A DNA stretch of 64,000 nucleotides, from NCBI RefSeq assembly GCF_015689195.1, contig NZ_CP065044.1:4836001-4900000 (forward strand), given 5' to 3'. The position numbers and the translations under genes were made by a program. This DNA comes from Pectobacterium aroidearum (GTDB taxonomy: Bacteria; Pseudomonadota; Gammaproteobacteria; Enterobacterales; Enterobacteriaceae). Positions 36,821 to 46,750 of the stretch are shown piece by piece. The stretch's first letter is position 1; each line of letters begins with the position of its first letter. Below the pieces are notes generated by a model. It saw only the letters and a list, made by a program, of their open reading frames with translations. It made no database searches and was not told the DNA's origin.

Positions 36821-38716
36821 ATGAAAAAAACGCTTTTGTCACTTCTGCTTTGTTTGAGTACTTCTGCTATGGCCACTCAAGAACCGATAAATATTACGAT
36901 TCTGGGGACATCCGACCTGCACGGCACCTTTGTTCCCTGGGATTACGCCACCGATACCGCCAACATGGCGGGCAGCCTGAGCCAGATCGCCACGCAGGTG
37001 CATAAAGTCCGCGCACAGCAGCCGAATGTCATTCTGGTTGATGCGGGCGACACGATTCAGGGCAACTTTGTCGAAACCTTCAAAAATGACAAAACCAGCC
37101 CGATGATCCTCGGTTTCAACGCCCTGAATTATGACGTTTGGGTAATGGGCAACCACGAGTTCGATTTCGGCCTGAACGTGCTCAACACCTCGCTTGACCA
37201 GTTCAAAGGCACCGCGCTGGCAGGCAACATTTTTTGGGAAAGCGGTAAACCTTACTTACCCGCCTATAAAATTGTCGAACGGCAGGGAGTGAAAATTGGC
37301 ATCATCGGGATGGATACGCCGATGACCGCTGAATTCGCCAAAGGCACTGACCGCGTGAAAGGACTGAACTTCACCGATCCCGTCGGGGCGGTAAAAACCG
37401 TGATCCAGCAAATTCACGATAAGGTCGACGCCATCGTGCTGGTCGCCCATATGGGCATCGATAACGAGAACCAGCGGCCGGGCACTGGCGTGGGCGACAT
37501 TGCTCGCGCGAACCCAGAACTAGCTGCAATTGTCGCGGGCCATATGCACGTAAAAGTGGATAAAGAGGTGATAAATGGTGTGATCGTCACCGAACCAGAC
37601 AAATATGGCCGCGCACTGTCGCGCATCGATTTGCAGTTTGAACAGCAGAACGGCAAATACGTACTGATCAACAAAGACAGCTATACCTATTCAATTAAGG
37701 ACGTGGATTCTGACCGCAAGATGGAAGATATCTACGAACCTTATCACAATACCCTGCGTGCCAACGCCAACCGTCCGATTGCTCAGCTCCTCGGGCACGA
37801 TCTGGTACCGCAAGATGCCGTGAAAGGCATTCCTCAGGTACACGTACAGGACACGGGTATCAGCGCCCTGTTCCAGGAAGCCAGCCGCCATTACGCCCCC
37901 AAAGCGCAGGTTATCGCACTGCAAATTGATAACGATCGGCCCAAGCTGAACGTCGGCACCATCTCCGCAAAGGACATTGCCTTTAACTATCAATATGCTG
38001 GCGGTGAAATCACGGTTTATCAGCTCACAGGAAAAGAACTGAAGAAATATATGGAATGGTCAGCGGGTTATTTCAACCAGCAACAAGACGGCGATGTGAC
38101 TTACAGTTTCAATCCACAGCGCCGCGCGTCCAAATATTCCACCAATGATTTCTTCGACGGCGTGACGTACACCATCGACCTGACAAAACCTGCCGGGCAA
38201 CGCATTACCGACCTGAAAATGAATAACGGCACGCCGGTTACCGACGACATGCCGATTCGTCTGGGTATGAATAGCTACCGTATGGGCCACCTGACGCAAA
38301 AAGGCGGTGTGCTGGAAGGTAGGCAGTTCCCGGTACTGTCGGACACCAAAGCGGAATATGGCGAAGAAGCGGGCACAATTCGTAACCTGACCATCCGCTA
38401 TCTGACCGAGGTGAAAAAAGGCCAATACGAAGGCACTGTGCCGCAGCGCTGGAAGCTGGCTGGATTGCAGGGCTATGAACGCGAACGCCACATCGTCGAA
38501 TCGCTGCTCAACAGCGGAAAAATCAGCGTGCCAACCTCAGACGATGGCCGCTATAGCAATGTGCAATCCATCAACGTGAAGTCGCTGCTGCTGCCGGATA
38601 CCGCGCAGAGGGAGAAACACGTGGCGGAGCTGACGCAACAGCGCGACAGCGCCACCAACGCGTTGACCAAACAGCGGCTGAACGATCAACTGACGATAAT
38701 CGCGGCCATAAACTAA
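36821..38716 (+). CDS. Periplasmic bifunctional metallophosphatase/5'-nucleotidase family protein
   Basis: 631-residue member of the 5'-nucleotidase / 2',3'-cyclic phosphodiesterase family. It begins with a signal peptide MKKTLLSLLLCLSTSAMA-TQ, so it is exported. The metallophosphatase domain carries all metal-site motifs in order: LGTSDLHGTF, VDAGDTIQGN, MGNHEFDFG, LVAHMGID and AGHMHVKVD. The C-terminal substrate domain (about 330-560) contains FNYQYAGGEITVYQLTGKELK. It is not UshA (about 550 residues). Likely roles are hydrolysis of nucleotides or cyclic nucleotides to salvage nucleoside and phosphate. The ribosome-binding site is weak, and a Pho-box-like repeat abuts the start. Convergent with the DadA-like gene. 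Confidence 0.88.
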   Translation: MKKTLLSLLLCLSTSAMATQEPINITILGTSDLHGTFVPWDYATDTANMAGSLSQIATQVHKVRAQQPNVILVDAGDTIQGNFVETFKNDKTSPMILGFNALNYDVWVMGNHEFDFGLNVLNTSLDQFKGTALAGNIFWESGKPYLPAYKIVERQGVKIGIIGMDTPMTAEFAKGTDRVKGLNFTDPVGAVKTVIQQIHDKVDAIVLVAHMGIDNENQRPGTGVGDIARANPELAAIVAGHMHVKVDKEVINGVIVTEPDKYGRALSRIDLQFEQQNGKYVLINKDSYTYSIKDVDSDRKMEDIYEPYHNTLRANANRPIAQLLGHDLVPQDAVKGIPQVHVQDTGISALFQEASRHYAPKAQVIALQIDNDRPKLNVGTISAKDIAFNYQYAGGEITVYQLTGKELKKYMEWSAGYFNQQQDGDVTYSFNPQRRASKYSTNDFFDGVTYTIDLTKPAGQRITDLKMNNGTPVTDDMPIRLGMNSYRMGHLTQKGGVLEGRQFPVLSDTKAEYGEEAGTIRNLTIRYLTEVKKGQYEGTVPQRWKLAGLQGYERERHIVESLLNSGKISVPTSDDGRYSNVQSINVKSLLLPDTAQREKHVAELTQQRDSATNALTKQRLNDQLTIIAAIN

Positions 38717-38812
38717 CCGACGCTTCGCGGGAAGCCGAAATGGCTGACCGCGTGTGTCGAGCGGTGATAATGGAGAGATCGTAGAGATACTGCCTGCCAA
38801 TGGCTGGCAGTA

Positions 38813-40126
38813 TTATCTCTCGCTGCGGGCTTTCCAGCGTTCGCTCGTCAGGTAACCGTTCACCCCCACATCCAGGAAAGGGCGTGGCGGCAGGTAGTTC
38901 GCCTGCCCGAGCGATTGCATATCGCCAATCAGCGGGTTGTCTTCACCCAGTGCCAAATCCGCCAGAATATGTCCGGCAGCGGTTTGCTTCGACAGACCTG
39001 CCCCGTTACAGCCTGCTGACGCGTACACATTGTCGCTTAGCTGTCCCCAAATTGGTGCCCCGTTGCGTGTGACGCTAATCAGCCCTGACCAGGTATGCGC
39101 CATTTTCACATCACTCAACTGTGGGAACATGCGGGCAAAAATAGCCGCATGACGCCGCGCGTGGCGTCCGGTTTCTACCGCACTATTGACCAGCTCCGGG
39201 GCAAATTTCACATGCTCCCGAATCAGGAAACGATGGTCACGCGTATAGCGTAGTGTGGCACTGGCTAGCGCATTGACCGGCGTTAGCCCCCAGTCCGGCA
39301 TGTCGCCCATACGTGCTATCTGTTCCGCATTCAGCGGTTCCGTCAGCGTCGCGAAAGTCGCCACGGCAAACACCCGACCATTGAACAACGGCAAGCCACG
39401 CGCCGCGCCGTTAATCGCCATCATCAGCTTATCCGCCTGAATCTCGCCATAGGGCGTTTCCACGCGAATGCGCGAACCTGTCTCGATATTCAGAGCCGGA
39501 GAATGGGCGTAAACCGTCACGTTCTTCGGCAGGTTCGCCACCAACCCGACCACTAGCGCCGCCGGGTTTAGCAGAATGCAATTGGGGGTATACACGGCGC
39601 GATGATAGAAAGATGTGCCGAGGCGACGAGCAAGCTCGTCTTTTTCCACCACCTGATAGGATTCACCCAGATCGTCCAATTCACGGACATAGGTATCGAT
39701 CAGGCCGTTGAACGTCGAACTGACCGCGCAGTGATATTTACCCGCCACGCTCCAGTCGCACGCGATAGCATGGCGATCCACCTTCTCTTTCAGATGCGCC
39801 ACGCCGGACTGCAACAGACGGCGATAAGCCGCCGCTTTTTCCAGCTCGGCCGTCGAGCTGCCGATATTGTGCGGCAAATCGATGACGAAACCAGAATTAC
39901 GCCCAGAGGCATTGTCGCCAATCTCGCCCGCATCCAGCAGGATAATGTGTTTATCCGGGCGCTGTTCAGCCAGACGCTGTGCAAAGGCGATCCCCGCATA
40001 GCCTGCGCCGATCACCAGCCAGTCCGCGGTTATTTTTCCACGCTGCTGTGGGTAATTCGGTTTATCGATAAGATCTACCGACCAGCCATTACGATTCTGA
40101 TCGAAAGGAAGGTGTTTGATTTTCAC
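38813..40126 (-). CDS. FAD-dependent oxidoreductase, DadA/PuuB-like (DAO family)
   Basis: 437-residue flavoenzyme of the D-amino-acid oxidase superfamily. The dinucleotide motif is WLVIGAGYAGIAFAQRLAE (about 36-54) with the acidic end LLDAGEIGDNASGRNSGF, and the FAD-binding C-terminal segment is NVYASAGCNGAGLSKQTAAGHILADL. The ASGRNSG pattern is seen in PuuB/OrdL-type enzymes that oxidise amines or gamma-glutamyl amines. No signal peptide. It lies downstream of gdhA on the same strand, 383 bp apart, so is probably separately transcribed. The substrate is unknown. Confidence 0.85.
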   Translation of the reverse strand: MKIKHLPFDQNRNGWSVDLIDKPNYPQQRGKITADWLVIGAGYAGIAFAQRLAEQRPDKHIILLDAGEIGDNASGRNSGFVIDLPHNIGSSTAELEKAAAYRRLLQSGVAHLKEKVDRHAIACDWSVAGKYHCAVSSTFNGLIDTYVRELDDLGESYQVVEKDELARRLGTSFYHRAVYTPNCILLNPAALVVGLVANLPKNVTVYAHSPALNIETGSRIRVETPYGEIQADKLMMAINGAARGLPLFNGRVFAVATFATLTEPLNAEQIARMGDMPDWGLTPVNALASATLRYTRDHRFLIREHVKFAPELVNSAVETGRHARRHAAIFARMFPQLSDVKMAHTWSGLISVTRNGAPIWGQLSDNVYASAGCNGAGLSKQTAAGHILADLALGEDNPLIGDMQSLGQANYLPPRPFLDVGVNGYLTSERWKARSER

Positions 40127-40267
40127 AATGGTGTAAGCCTTGAGGAGAACGGGTTGTACCGGAAGTCAGGAACAGAAACCCGACGATACGCAATGCTGAT
40201 TAAGATAAAGAAAGGCAGGAAGCGGTGTCCAGCAAGAAATGTATATATTTTAAATAATTGGCGTGTA

Positions 40268-40470
<203 letters not shown>

Positions 40471-40471
40471 G

Positions 40472-40493
40472 AGCGCCTGCGAATACAGGCGCT
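40472..40493 (-). terminator. Hairpin after gdhA
   Basis: Perfect 8-bp stem AGCGCCTG / CAGGCGCT with a 6-base loop, 17 bp beyond the gdhA stop on the minus strand. No T-tract follows in the direction of transcription, so termination is only inferred from position. Confidence 0.5.
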
Positions 40494-40509
40494 AAGAAGG
40501 ACTAAGGCG

Positions 40510-41853
40510 TTACACCACACCCTGCGCCAGCATCGCGTCGGCCACTTTTACAAAGCCCGCCACGTTGGCACCGCGCACGTAGTTAGTCTGGTTGCCTTCG
40601 CCGCCGTACTGCACACATGCAGTGTGAATATCCAGCATAATGTGATGCAGACGCGCATCCACCTTCTCGGCTTTCCAGCCCAAACGCGCCGCGTTCTGCG
40701 CCATTTCCAGCCCGGATGTCGCTACGCCGCCCGCGTTAGCCGCTTTGCCCGGTGCAAACAGCACGCCCGCATCCAGGAACGCATCGGTCGCCGGGATCGT
40801 CGTTGGCATGTTCGCGCCTTCTGCCACGGCTTTCACTCCGTTAGCAATCAGGGTCTGCGCCGCTGGCAGGTCCAGCTCATTCTGCGTGGCGCACGGCAGT
40901 GCGATGTCTACCGGCACTTCCCACGGCGTTTTACCTGCAAGGTAAGTCAGCTTCGCTTCACGCGCATAATCTTCCACGCGGCCATAGCGTTTATTTTTGA
41001 TCTCTTCCAGCAGCGCCAGTTTCTCTGGGGTAAACCCGTTCTCATCCACCACCGTGCCGTTGGAATCCGATGCCGTGACCACACGCGCACCCAGCTCCAT
41101 CGCTTTTTCAATCGCATACTGCGCCACATTACCGGAGCCGGACACCGCAACGCGCATGCCTTCAAAGCTCAGACCGTGGCGTTTCAGCATCGCTTCCGTG
41201 AAGTAAATCAGGCCGTAGCCCGTCGCTTCAGGACGGATCAGACTGCCGCCGAACGACAGCCCTTTACCGGTGAATACACACGCGGTGTTGTTGGTCAGCT
41301 TCTTCATCATACCGGTCATGAAACCGACTTCGCGGCCACCCACGCCGATATCGCCCGCCGGAACGTCCGTATCCGCGCCCAGATGACGATACAGTTCCGT
41401 CATCAGCGCCTGACAGAAACGCATGATTTCGCCCTGGCTTTTCCCTTTCGGGTTAAAGTCCGAACCGCCTTTACCGCCGCCCATTGGCAGCGTCGTCAGC
41501 GCATTCTTGAACGTCTGTTCGAAGCCGAGGAATTTCAGAATCGACAGGTTAACGGACGGATGGAAACGCATGCCACCTTTGTACGGCCCGATCGCGGAGC
41601 TGAACTGGACACGCCAGGCGCGGTTCACCTGTACCTGACCTTTGTCGTCCGTCCACGCGACGCGAAACTGAATCACACGTTCCGGTTCTACCAATCGCTC
41701 CAGCAGGCTGTAATCCGCATAGTGAGGGTTCTGCTCCAGAAAAGGCCACAGAGTCGAAAGCACTTCATTAACGGCCTGTAGAAATTCAGGCTGATGCGGA
41801 TCGCGTTGTTGAACAGAATCAAGAAAACTCGCCAGAGATACGATTTGTGCCAT
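40510..41853 (-). CDS. gdhA: NADP-specific glutamate dehydrogenase
   Basis: Hexameric enzyme making glutamate from 2-oxoglutarate and ammonium with NADPH, 447 residues exactly as in E. coli. Recognised from GPYKGGMRFHPSVNLSILKFLGFEQ, the catalytic lysine region PMGGGKGGSDF (Lys128), the Rossmann-fold VAVSGSGNVAQYAIEKAMELGA and C-terminal NAARLGWKAEKVD. The start ATG 41853 follows AGGAGC. No unusual regulatory feature was seen in the 291 bp between it and uspA, apart from the uspA terminator hairpin. Confidence 0.98.
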   Translation of the reverse strand: MAQIVSLASFLDSVQQRDPHQPEFLQAVNEVLSTLWPFLEQNPHYADYSLLERLVEPERVIQFRVAWTDDKGQVQVNRAWRVQFSSAIGPYKGGMRFHPSVNLSILKFLGFEQTFKNALTTLPMGGGKGGSDFNPKGKSQGEIMRFCQALMTELYRHLGADTDVPAGDIGVGGREVGFMTGMMKKLTNNTACVFTGKGLSFGGSLIRPEATGYGLIYFTEAMLKRHGLSFEGMRVAVSGSGNVAQYAIEKAMELGARVVTASDSNGTVVDENGFTPEKLALLEEIKNKRYGRVEDYAREAKLTYLAGKTPWEVPVDIALPCATQNELDLPAAQTLIANGVKAVAEGANMPTTIPATDAFLDAGVLFAPGKAANAGGVATSGLEMAQNAARLGWKAEKVDARLHHIMLDIHTACVQYGGEGNQTNYVRGANVAGFVKVADAMLAQGVV

Positions 41854-42081
41854 GAACAGCTCCTGATTGAACGAATAAGCTCCCTTCTGCTTCTTTATTT
41901 TTAGACACGCAGAAGCTTGTGGGATCGATGAAAATGATGTTGTGTCCTCTGGACTATAACACTGGCGATGGATATTTAAGCAAGCGTTTTCTTTTCAGAT
42001 AAACGTTAGAATCCAATGAGATAGGAAGGGTTTTTCGGCAATTTAGGAAAGGAAATTTGACATAAGTTTTTGTTATATAAC

Positions 42082-42110
42082 AAAAGGCACAGCCTGGAAG
42101 CCGTGCCTTT
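42082..42110 (-). terminator. Terminator after uspA
   Basis: Stem AAAGGCAC...GTGCCTTT with an inner GC pair and short loop; in the minus direction it is followed by TTTGTT. It starts 35 bp after the uspA stop, so it is the likely uspA terminator. Confidence 0.6.
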
Positions 42111-42144
42111 CGTCACTGAAAAAAAATGCAAAAAAAGCTAATTT

Positions 42145-42582
42145 TTATTCGTCTTCATCATCACGCAGCGGCACGATGAGCATGTCGACATGCACGGTAT
42201 TAATCAGCTGGCGCGCCGAAGACATCAGTTTGCTCCAGAAGTCCTGATGGTGGCCGCACAGCACCAGATCGGCGTCGTATTTCTTAATCGCATCAACCAA
42301 TACTTGTCCTAAATCGCCGCTGCCGCTCAGCGTCTCGCTGATGGGGTAGCCCGCGTTCTGTGACAGCTCGGTTAACGCGTTCTGGGTTTCTTCGGAGATA
42401 CGCTGTTGCATGTCGCCCAGATTGACGTCGATAAGCCCCGTGTAGAGATCGGAGTAGTTCACATCAACGTGGATTAACGAAACTTTCGCATTGTACGGTC
42501 TCGCCATTGAAACGGCTTTTTCCACTAACACTTTGCTTTCTGGAGAAAGGTCAACAGCAATAAGGATGTGTTTGTAAGCCAT
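42145..42582 (-). CDS. uspA: Universal stress protein A
   Basis: Small cytoplasmic stress protein of 145 residues, made in large amounts in growth arrest; E. coli UspA has 144. The N-terminus [28 protein letters not shown] and [37 protein letters not shown] identify the UspA (not UspFG) class, which does not bind ATP well. Divergent from uspB across 555 bp, as in E. coli. Confidence 0.97.
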   Translation of the reverse strand: MAYKHILIAVDLSPESKVLVEKAVSMARPYNAKVSLIHVDVNYSDLYTGLIDVNLGDMQQRISEETQNALTELSQNAGYPISETLSGSGDLGQVLVDAIKKYDADLVLCGHHQDFWSKLMSSARQLINTVHVDMLIVPLRDDEDE

Positions 42583-43137
42583 AATAAGACTCCTTCCGTA
42601 AAGACTAATTAAGGGTTAGCAGCTATTTCTCCTGCCAATCTGATACTTAACAGCGGATTATAGGATAGCACTCATCCGCAGTATCGGACTGTTCAGTTGA
42701 TCACAACCCGTTTTCAAACCTGTTAATTCTATTGATAAGTGTAGTAGAAACCGCTCCTTTTCACAGCTAAATCGCGCAGCTTCTCCTTTCAGAAAGGGTA
42801 TTATCTCGCCGAAAATCGTCCTTCATGCCGATTGCGCCTGCCTCTCTGGCACAAAAGAACATTCTTCTTCTACACTACAAGTAGGGGGCGGTGCGCCTGT
42901 CCGCCGTCCTCTGGGATGAAAAACGAGAACGGGGCTAGCCGTGATGCTGTTGGCTATCCAAAATGACAATAAAATCGTGCGTAAGCACGTGGCATAACTA
43001 TTCGTCGTCGAAAAACATCGCAGAAAAATGTCGTAGATAAGCGTCGCAGGTCATCGTAACGCTTGTCATCGGTCACAGGTGGGCAACGGGAATGTGTGGC
43101 TATCGTATCTGACGAATAGAACGACCGGGAGGGAAGC
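42583..43137. other. Long intergenic region between uspA and uspB
   Basis: 555 bp between the divergent stress genes. A short minus-strand frame (about 42954-43187) overlaps the uspB start and is rejected as chance. The region presumably carries the uspA (sigma-70) and uspB (sigma-S) promoters; no site could be assigned with confidence. GGGAGGG before 43138 is the uspB ribosome-binding site. Confidence 0.4.
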
Positions 43138-43473
43138 ATGATTAGTACATTTGCGCTTTTCTGGGCTTTATGTATCGTCTGCATCATTAATATGGCGAGA
43201 TACTACTCTTCATTGCGCGTGTTACTGCTGGTTTTGCGTGACTGTGACCCGCTACTTTACCAATACGTTGACGGAGGGGGATTCTTTACCTCGCACGGCC
43301 AGCCAAGCAAGCAAATCAGGCTGGTAGGCTATATCTACGCACAACGCTATCTTGATCATCACGACCCTGAGTTTATTCGCCGCTGCGAGCGGGTGCGGGG
43401 ACAATTCCTGCTCACGACCGCCCTGTGTGGCCTTATTGTCATCAGCTTGATTGCCATGACGATATGGTATTAA
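43138..43473 (+). CDS. uspB: Universal stress protein B
   Basis: 111-residue inner-membrane protein, same length as E. coli UspB, with two membrane helices (about 4-19 and 90-108) and the conserved central block [27 protein letters not shown] and [19 protein letters not shown]. Induced by sigma-S and linked to ethanol tolerance in stationary phase in E. coli. Strong ribosome-binding site GGGAGGG. A clear intrinsic terminator follows 72 bp downstream. Confidence 0.96.
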   Translation: MISTFALFWALCIVCIINMARYYSSLRVLLLVLRDCDPLLYQYVDGGGFFTSHGQPSKQIRLVGYIYAQRYLDHHDPEFIRRCERVRGQFLLTTALCGLIVISLIAMTIWY

Positions 43474-43545
43474 AACATCGTACTTATATAATTATTGGTA
43501 CTTACACACTCTCTGGTATTAACACCATGAACGTCGATAAAAAGT

Positions 43546-43579
43546 AAAAAGGCGATTCCCCACAGAATCGCCTTTTTTT
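43546..43579 (+). terminator. Intrinsic terminator after uspB
   Basis: A-run, stem GGCGATTC / GAATCGCC with loop CCCACA, then seven T. A textbook rho-independent terminator, bidirectional in form because of the flanking A-run. Confidence 0.9.
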
Positions 43580-43628
43580 ATGACGAACATCCTTGTCCGT
43601 CCCCCTGTGGGCCGCCGCAAGCGGCGTT

Positions 43629-43652
43629 GAAAAACGTTCCCTACGTTTTTTT
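43629..43652 (-). terminator. Terminator after pitA
   Basis: Stem AAAAACGT / ACGTTTTT with a 5-base loop, 22 bp after the pitA stop on the minus strand. A second hairpin, CGCCG-CAAG-CGGCG, lies just beyond. Consistent with pitA termination. Confidence 0.6.
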
Positions 43653-43673
43653 ATGCGTGATGAATGACCGCAG

Positions 43674-45179
43674 TTAAATCAGCTTCAACGCCAGCCAGTA
43701 CAGCGTCCCAGACATCAGCATCGAGATAGGCAACGTCAGCACCCAGGCCAGCAGGATACTTCTTATCGTTTTACCCTGTACGCCACCACCGTCAGCAATC
43801 ATCGTCCCGGCAACCGCCGAAGACAATACGTGCGTGGTGGAAACCGGCATACCGGTGTAGCTGGCAACGCCAATCGACAGAGCCGCCGTCACCTGCGCCG
43901 AAACGCCCTGTGCGTAGGTCATGCCTTTCTTGCCAATCTTCTCGCCAATGGTCACAGCCACGCGTTTCCAGCCCACCATCGTGCCCAGAGACAGCGCCAG
44001 TGCGACAGCGACGATAATCCAGAGAGGCGCATACTCAACTGTCTGCAGCATGTCTTTACGCAGGTTGCTCAGGTAGCGTTTATCTTCACCCGACGTTTCT
44101 GGCAGCTTGATCACCCGATCCATCGTATCCGAGATACACATCAGCAGGCGACGCACTCTGCTACGATCGTCAGGGTTCAACTGGTCGTAACTTTTCAGGT
44201 TATTCAGCAGGCCCTGTGTACGTTCAATCGCAATCATCACGCGTGAACTGTCACAGTGAAACTCTTTCTGGCCGTTGCCGGGAATCGTGTTTTCCGGTGC
44301 AGGAATAACAGGCGGAGACAGATCGATAACGTGCGTCAACGCGTCGCCGTGCTGCTTGTAATATTCCTGCAAATTGACAACGGCATCGCGGGTACGACTG
44401 ATGTCATAGCCAGATGCGTTCATGTTGACAATGAATCCGGCTGGCGCGACGCCAATCAGTACCAGCATAATCAAACCGATACCTTTCTGACCGTCGTTTG
44501 CCCCGTGAGAAAAGCTCACCCCAATCGCCGATAGAATCAGCGCGGTACGCGTCCAGAATGGCGGCTTGCGTTTGCCATCCTGCTTCTCGCGATCGACAGG
44601 CGTCAGGTGCACACGTTTACGCTTTTTACTGTTGTTCCAGAACCGACGCAGCACCAGCAGCATCAGACCCGCAACCACCATCCCCACAATCGGCGATAGC
44701 AACAGCGACAGGAAAATGCTGATCATTTTCGGCACATTCAACGCATCCACGACGGAAGTATTCGTCAGCAGCGCGTTGGTCAAACCAATACCGATAATAG
44801 AACCGATCAGCGTGTGAGAACTGGAGGCAGGAATACCGAAATACCAGGTACCCAGGTTCCAGATAATGGCGGCCAGCAGCATGGAAAACACCATTGCCAA
44901 GCCGTGCGCCGAACTCACGTTCAGCAGTAAATCCGTGGGGAGAAGGTGAACAATCGCATAGGCTACGCTCAGGCCGCCCAGCAGTACACCGAAGAAGTTA
45001 AAGATACCCGCCATAACAACGGCAAACTCTGCGCGCATAGCGCGGGTATAAATAACAGTGGCAACGGCATTCGCAGTATCGTGAAAACCGTTAATGGCTT
45101 CATACATGAGTACAAACAACAAAGCCAATATCAACATCAGGCCGGTGTAGTAATCCAGTCCGGCAAATAAATGTAGCAT
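43674..45179 (-). CDS. pitA: Low-affinity inorganic phosphate transporter PitA
   Basis: Inner-membrane PiT-family symporter of 501 residues (E. coli PitA 499) taking up metal-phosphate complexes with protons. The two PiT signatures are [23 protein letters not shown] at the N-terminus and [16 protein letters not shown] in the middle, with [17 protein letters not shown] and [15 protein letters not shown] as the paired repeats. A hydrophilic loop (about 280-370) splits the helices, as in the family. Divergent from yhiN; synteny with uspB and yhiN agrees with E. coli. Confidence 0.97.
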   Translation of the reverse strand: MLHLFAGLDYYTGLMLILALLFVLMYEAINGFHDTANAVATVIYTRAMRAEFAVVMAGIFNFFGVLLGGLSVAYAIVHLLPTDLLLNVSSAHGLAMVFSMLLAAIIWNLGTWYFGIPASSSHTLIGSIIGIGLTNALLTNTSVVDALNVPKMISIFLSLLLSPIVGMVVAGLMLLVLRRFWNNSKKRKRVHLTPVDREKQDGKRKPPFWTRTALILSAIGVSFSHGANDGQKGIGLIMLVLIGVAPAGFIVNMNASGYDISRTRDAVVNLQEYYKQHGDALTHVIDLSPPVIPAPENTIPGNGQKEFHCDSSRVMIAIERTQGLLNNLKSYDQLNPDDRSRVRRLLMCISDTMDRVIKLPETSGEDKRYLSNLRKDMLQTVEYAPLWIIVAVALALSLGTMVGWKRVAVTIGEKIGKKGMTYAQGVSAQVTAALSIGVASYTGMPVSTTHVLSSAVAGTMIADGGGVQGKTIRSILLAWVLTLPISMLMSGTLYWLALKLI

Positions 45180-45455
45180 AAACGTTAGGCCATTTAGTGG
45201 TCATGAACGCGGCGCATTATCGGCGACAAGCAGGGGTCGGGAAAAGCAAAATATGACATTTTTTTGACTTAATATGTGATGGGGATCGACGGATAAATCA
45301 CTTAATCAATAAAAATCAAATAATTATATATTATTACTAAAATACGCAAATTGTTACGCTGGTATCGAACAAAAACCAACACTACAATTTGCCGCCCCGT
45401 GGCTTATGCTTGCGGCCATCCAAGAAAATCTATTCACTCATCGGAGAAATGCATT

Positions 45456-46655
45456 GTGGAACAGTTTGACGCTGTCATCATCGGTGCCGGTGCAGCAGGC
45501 ATGTTTTGCGCAGCGCAGGCGGGACAACGCGGACTGCGTGTGCTATTGCTCGATAACGGCAAGAAGGCTGGCCGGAAAATATTGATGTCCGGCGGCGGTC
45601 GCTGCAACTTTACCAATATGTATGCAGAACCAGCGGCGTACCTGTCCCACAATCCTCACTTTTGCAAATCGGCACTAGCGCGTTATACCCAATGGGATTT
45701 CATCAGTCTGGTCAACAGCCACCGCATCGCTTACCACGAGAAAACGCTCGGCCAGCTATTCTGCGATGATTCCGCACAGCAAATCGTGGACATGCTGGTA
45801 ACAGAGTGCGAACGAGCTAACGTCACTCTCCGTCTGCGTAGTGAAGTCACCTCGGTAGAGAAATCAGACGATCTATTCACCATCCAGCTAAACAACGGCA
45901 CATCATTCCAAAGCGCATCGCTGATTGTTGCCTGCGGCGGCCTGTCGATGCCGGGCCTGGGCGCGACGCCGTTCGGCTACCAGCTTGCTGCACAGTTCGA
46001 TATCAACGTGCTCCCCACTCGCGCCGCGTTAGTGCCTTTCACATTGCATAAGCCGCTGCTCGAACAGCTGCAAACGCTCTCCGGCGTCTCTGTGCCTACC
46101 GTTGTCACCGCAGAAAATGGCGTGACGTTCCGTGAAAACATTCTGTTCACGCACCGTGGGCTCTCTGGCCCCGCTATTTTGCAGATCTCCAGCTACTGGC
46201 AGGCCGGGGAATTCGTCACCATCAATCTGCTGCCCGACCGCGATCTCACCCAGCTCATTAATGACGAACGCACCGCTCACCCAAACCAAAGTCTGAAAAA
46301 CACGCTGGCGCAGTGGCTGCCTAAACGACTGGTTGAATGTCTGCAAGCGTTAGGACAACTGCCGGACGTCACATTGAAACAGCTCAACAGCGCACAGCAA
46401 ACACAGATGGAACAGAGCCTGCAACAGTGGCGCGTACAGCCAAACGGCACGGAGGGCTACCGCACTGCCGAAGTCACCATCGGCGGCGTTGACACCCGCG
46501 CGCTGTCCTCCAAAACCATGGAAGCCAACGCGGTGCCGGGGCTGTATTTCATCGGTGAAGTGGTCGATGTGACCGGCTGGCTCGGCGGCTATAATTTCCA
46601 ATGGGCATGGAGCTCCGCATGGGCGTGTGCGCAGGCGCTGCCTTTTAGTAAATAG
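45456..46655 (+). CDS. yhiN: NAD(P)/FAD-dependent oxidoreductase YhiN (HI0933-like)
   Basis: 399-residue flavoprotein of the HI0933/YhiN family. The FAD motif FDAVIIGAGAAGMFCAAQAGQRG is at residues 4-26, followed by LLLDNGKKAGRKILMSGGGRCNFTN, the family mark. The C-terminal FAD region is GLYFIGEVVDVTGWLGGYNFQWAWSSAWACAQ. I choose GTG 45456 as start because CGGAGA lies at proper spacing and the protein then matches E. coli YhiN (400 residues); the upstream in-frame extension to 45351 has no homology. Function is not established in the family. Confidence 0.93.
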   Translation: MEQFDAVIIGAGAAGMFCAAQAGQRGLRVLLLDNGKKAGRKILMSGGGRCNFTNMYAEPAAYLSHNPHFCKSALARYTQWDFISLVNSHRIAYHEKTLGQLFCDDSAQQIVDMLVTECERANVTLRLRSEVTSVEKSDDLFTIQLNNGTSFQSASLIVACGGLSMPGLGATPFGYQLAAQFDINVLPTRAALVPFTLHKPLLEQLQTLSGVSVPTVVTAENGVTFRENILFTHRGLSGPAILQISSYWQAGEFVTINLLPDRDLTQLINDERTAHPNQSLKNTLAQWLPKRLVECLQALGQLPDVTLKQLNSAQQTQMEQSLQQWRVQPNGTEGYRTAEVTIGGVDTRALSSKTMEANAVPGLYFIGEVVDVTGWLGGYNFQWAWSSAWACAQALPFSK

Positions 46656-46750
46656 GCACTATAATAACCATTCAGTGATCTCCTTTAATGCATGGACATG
46701 GAGAAAAGGACGTCTCTACATAGGCCTCCGCTGCCAGAAAGGAAATGTGG

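Noticed and set aside
40624-41781. 385-residue plus-strand frame opposite gdhA
   Set aside because: Shadow of gdhA on the other strand; no recognisable domain.
42954-43187. Minus-strand frame in the uspA-uspB gap
   Set aside because: Overlaps the uspB start, has no ribosome-binding site and no domain, and looks like chance.
45351-45455. Extension of yhiN upstream of GTG 45456
   Set aside because: No homology; the GTG start has a proper ribosome-binding site and matches the family N-terminus.
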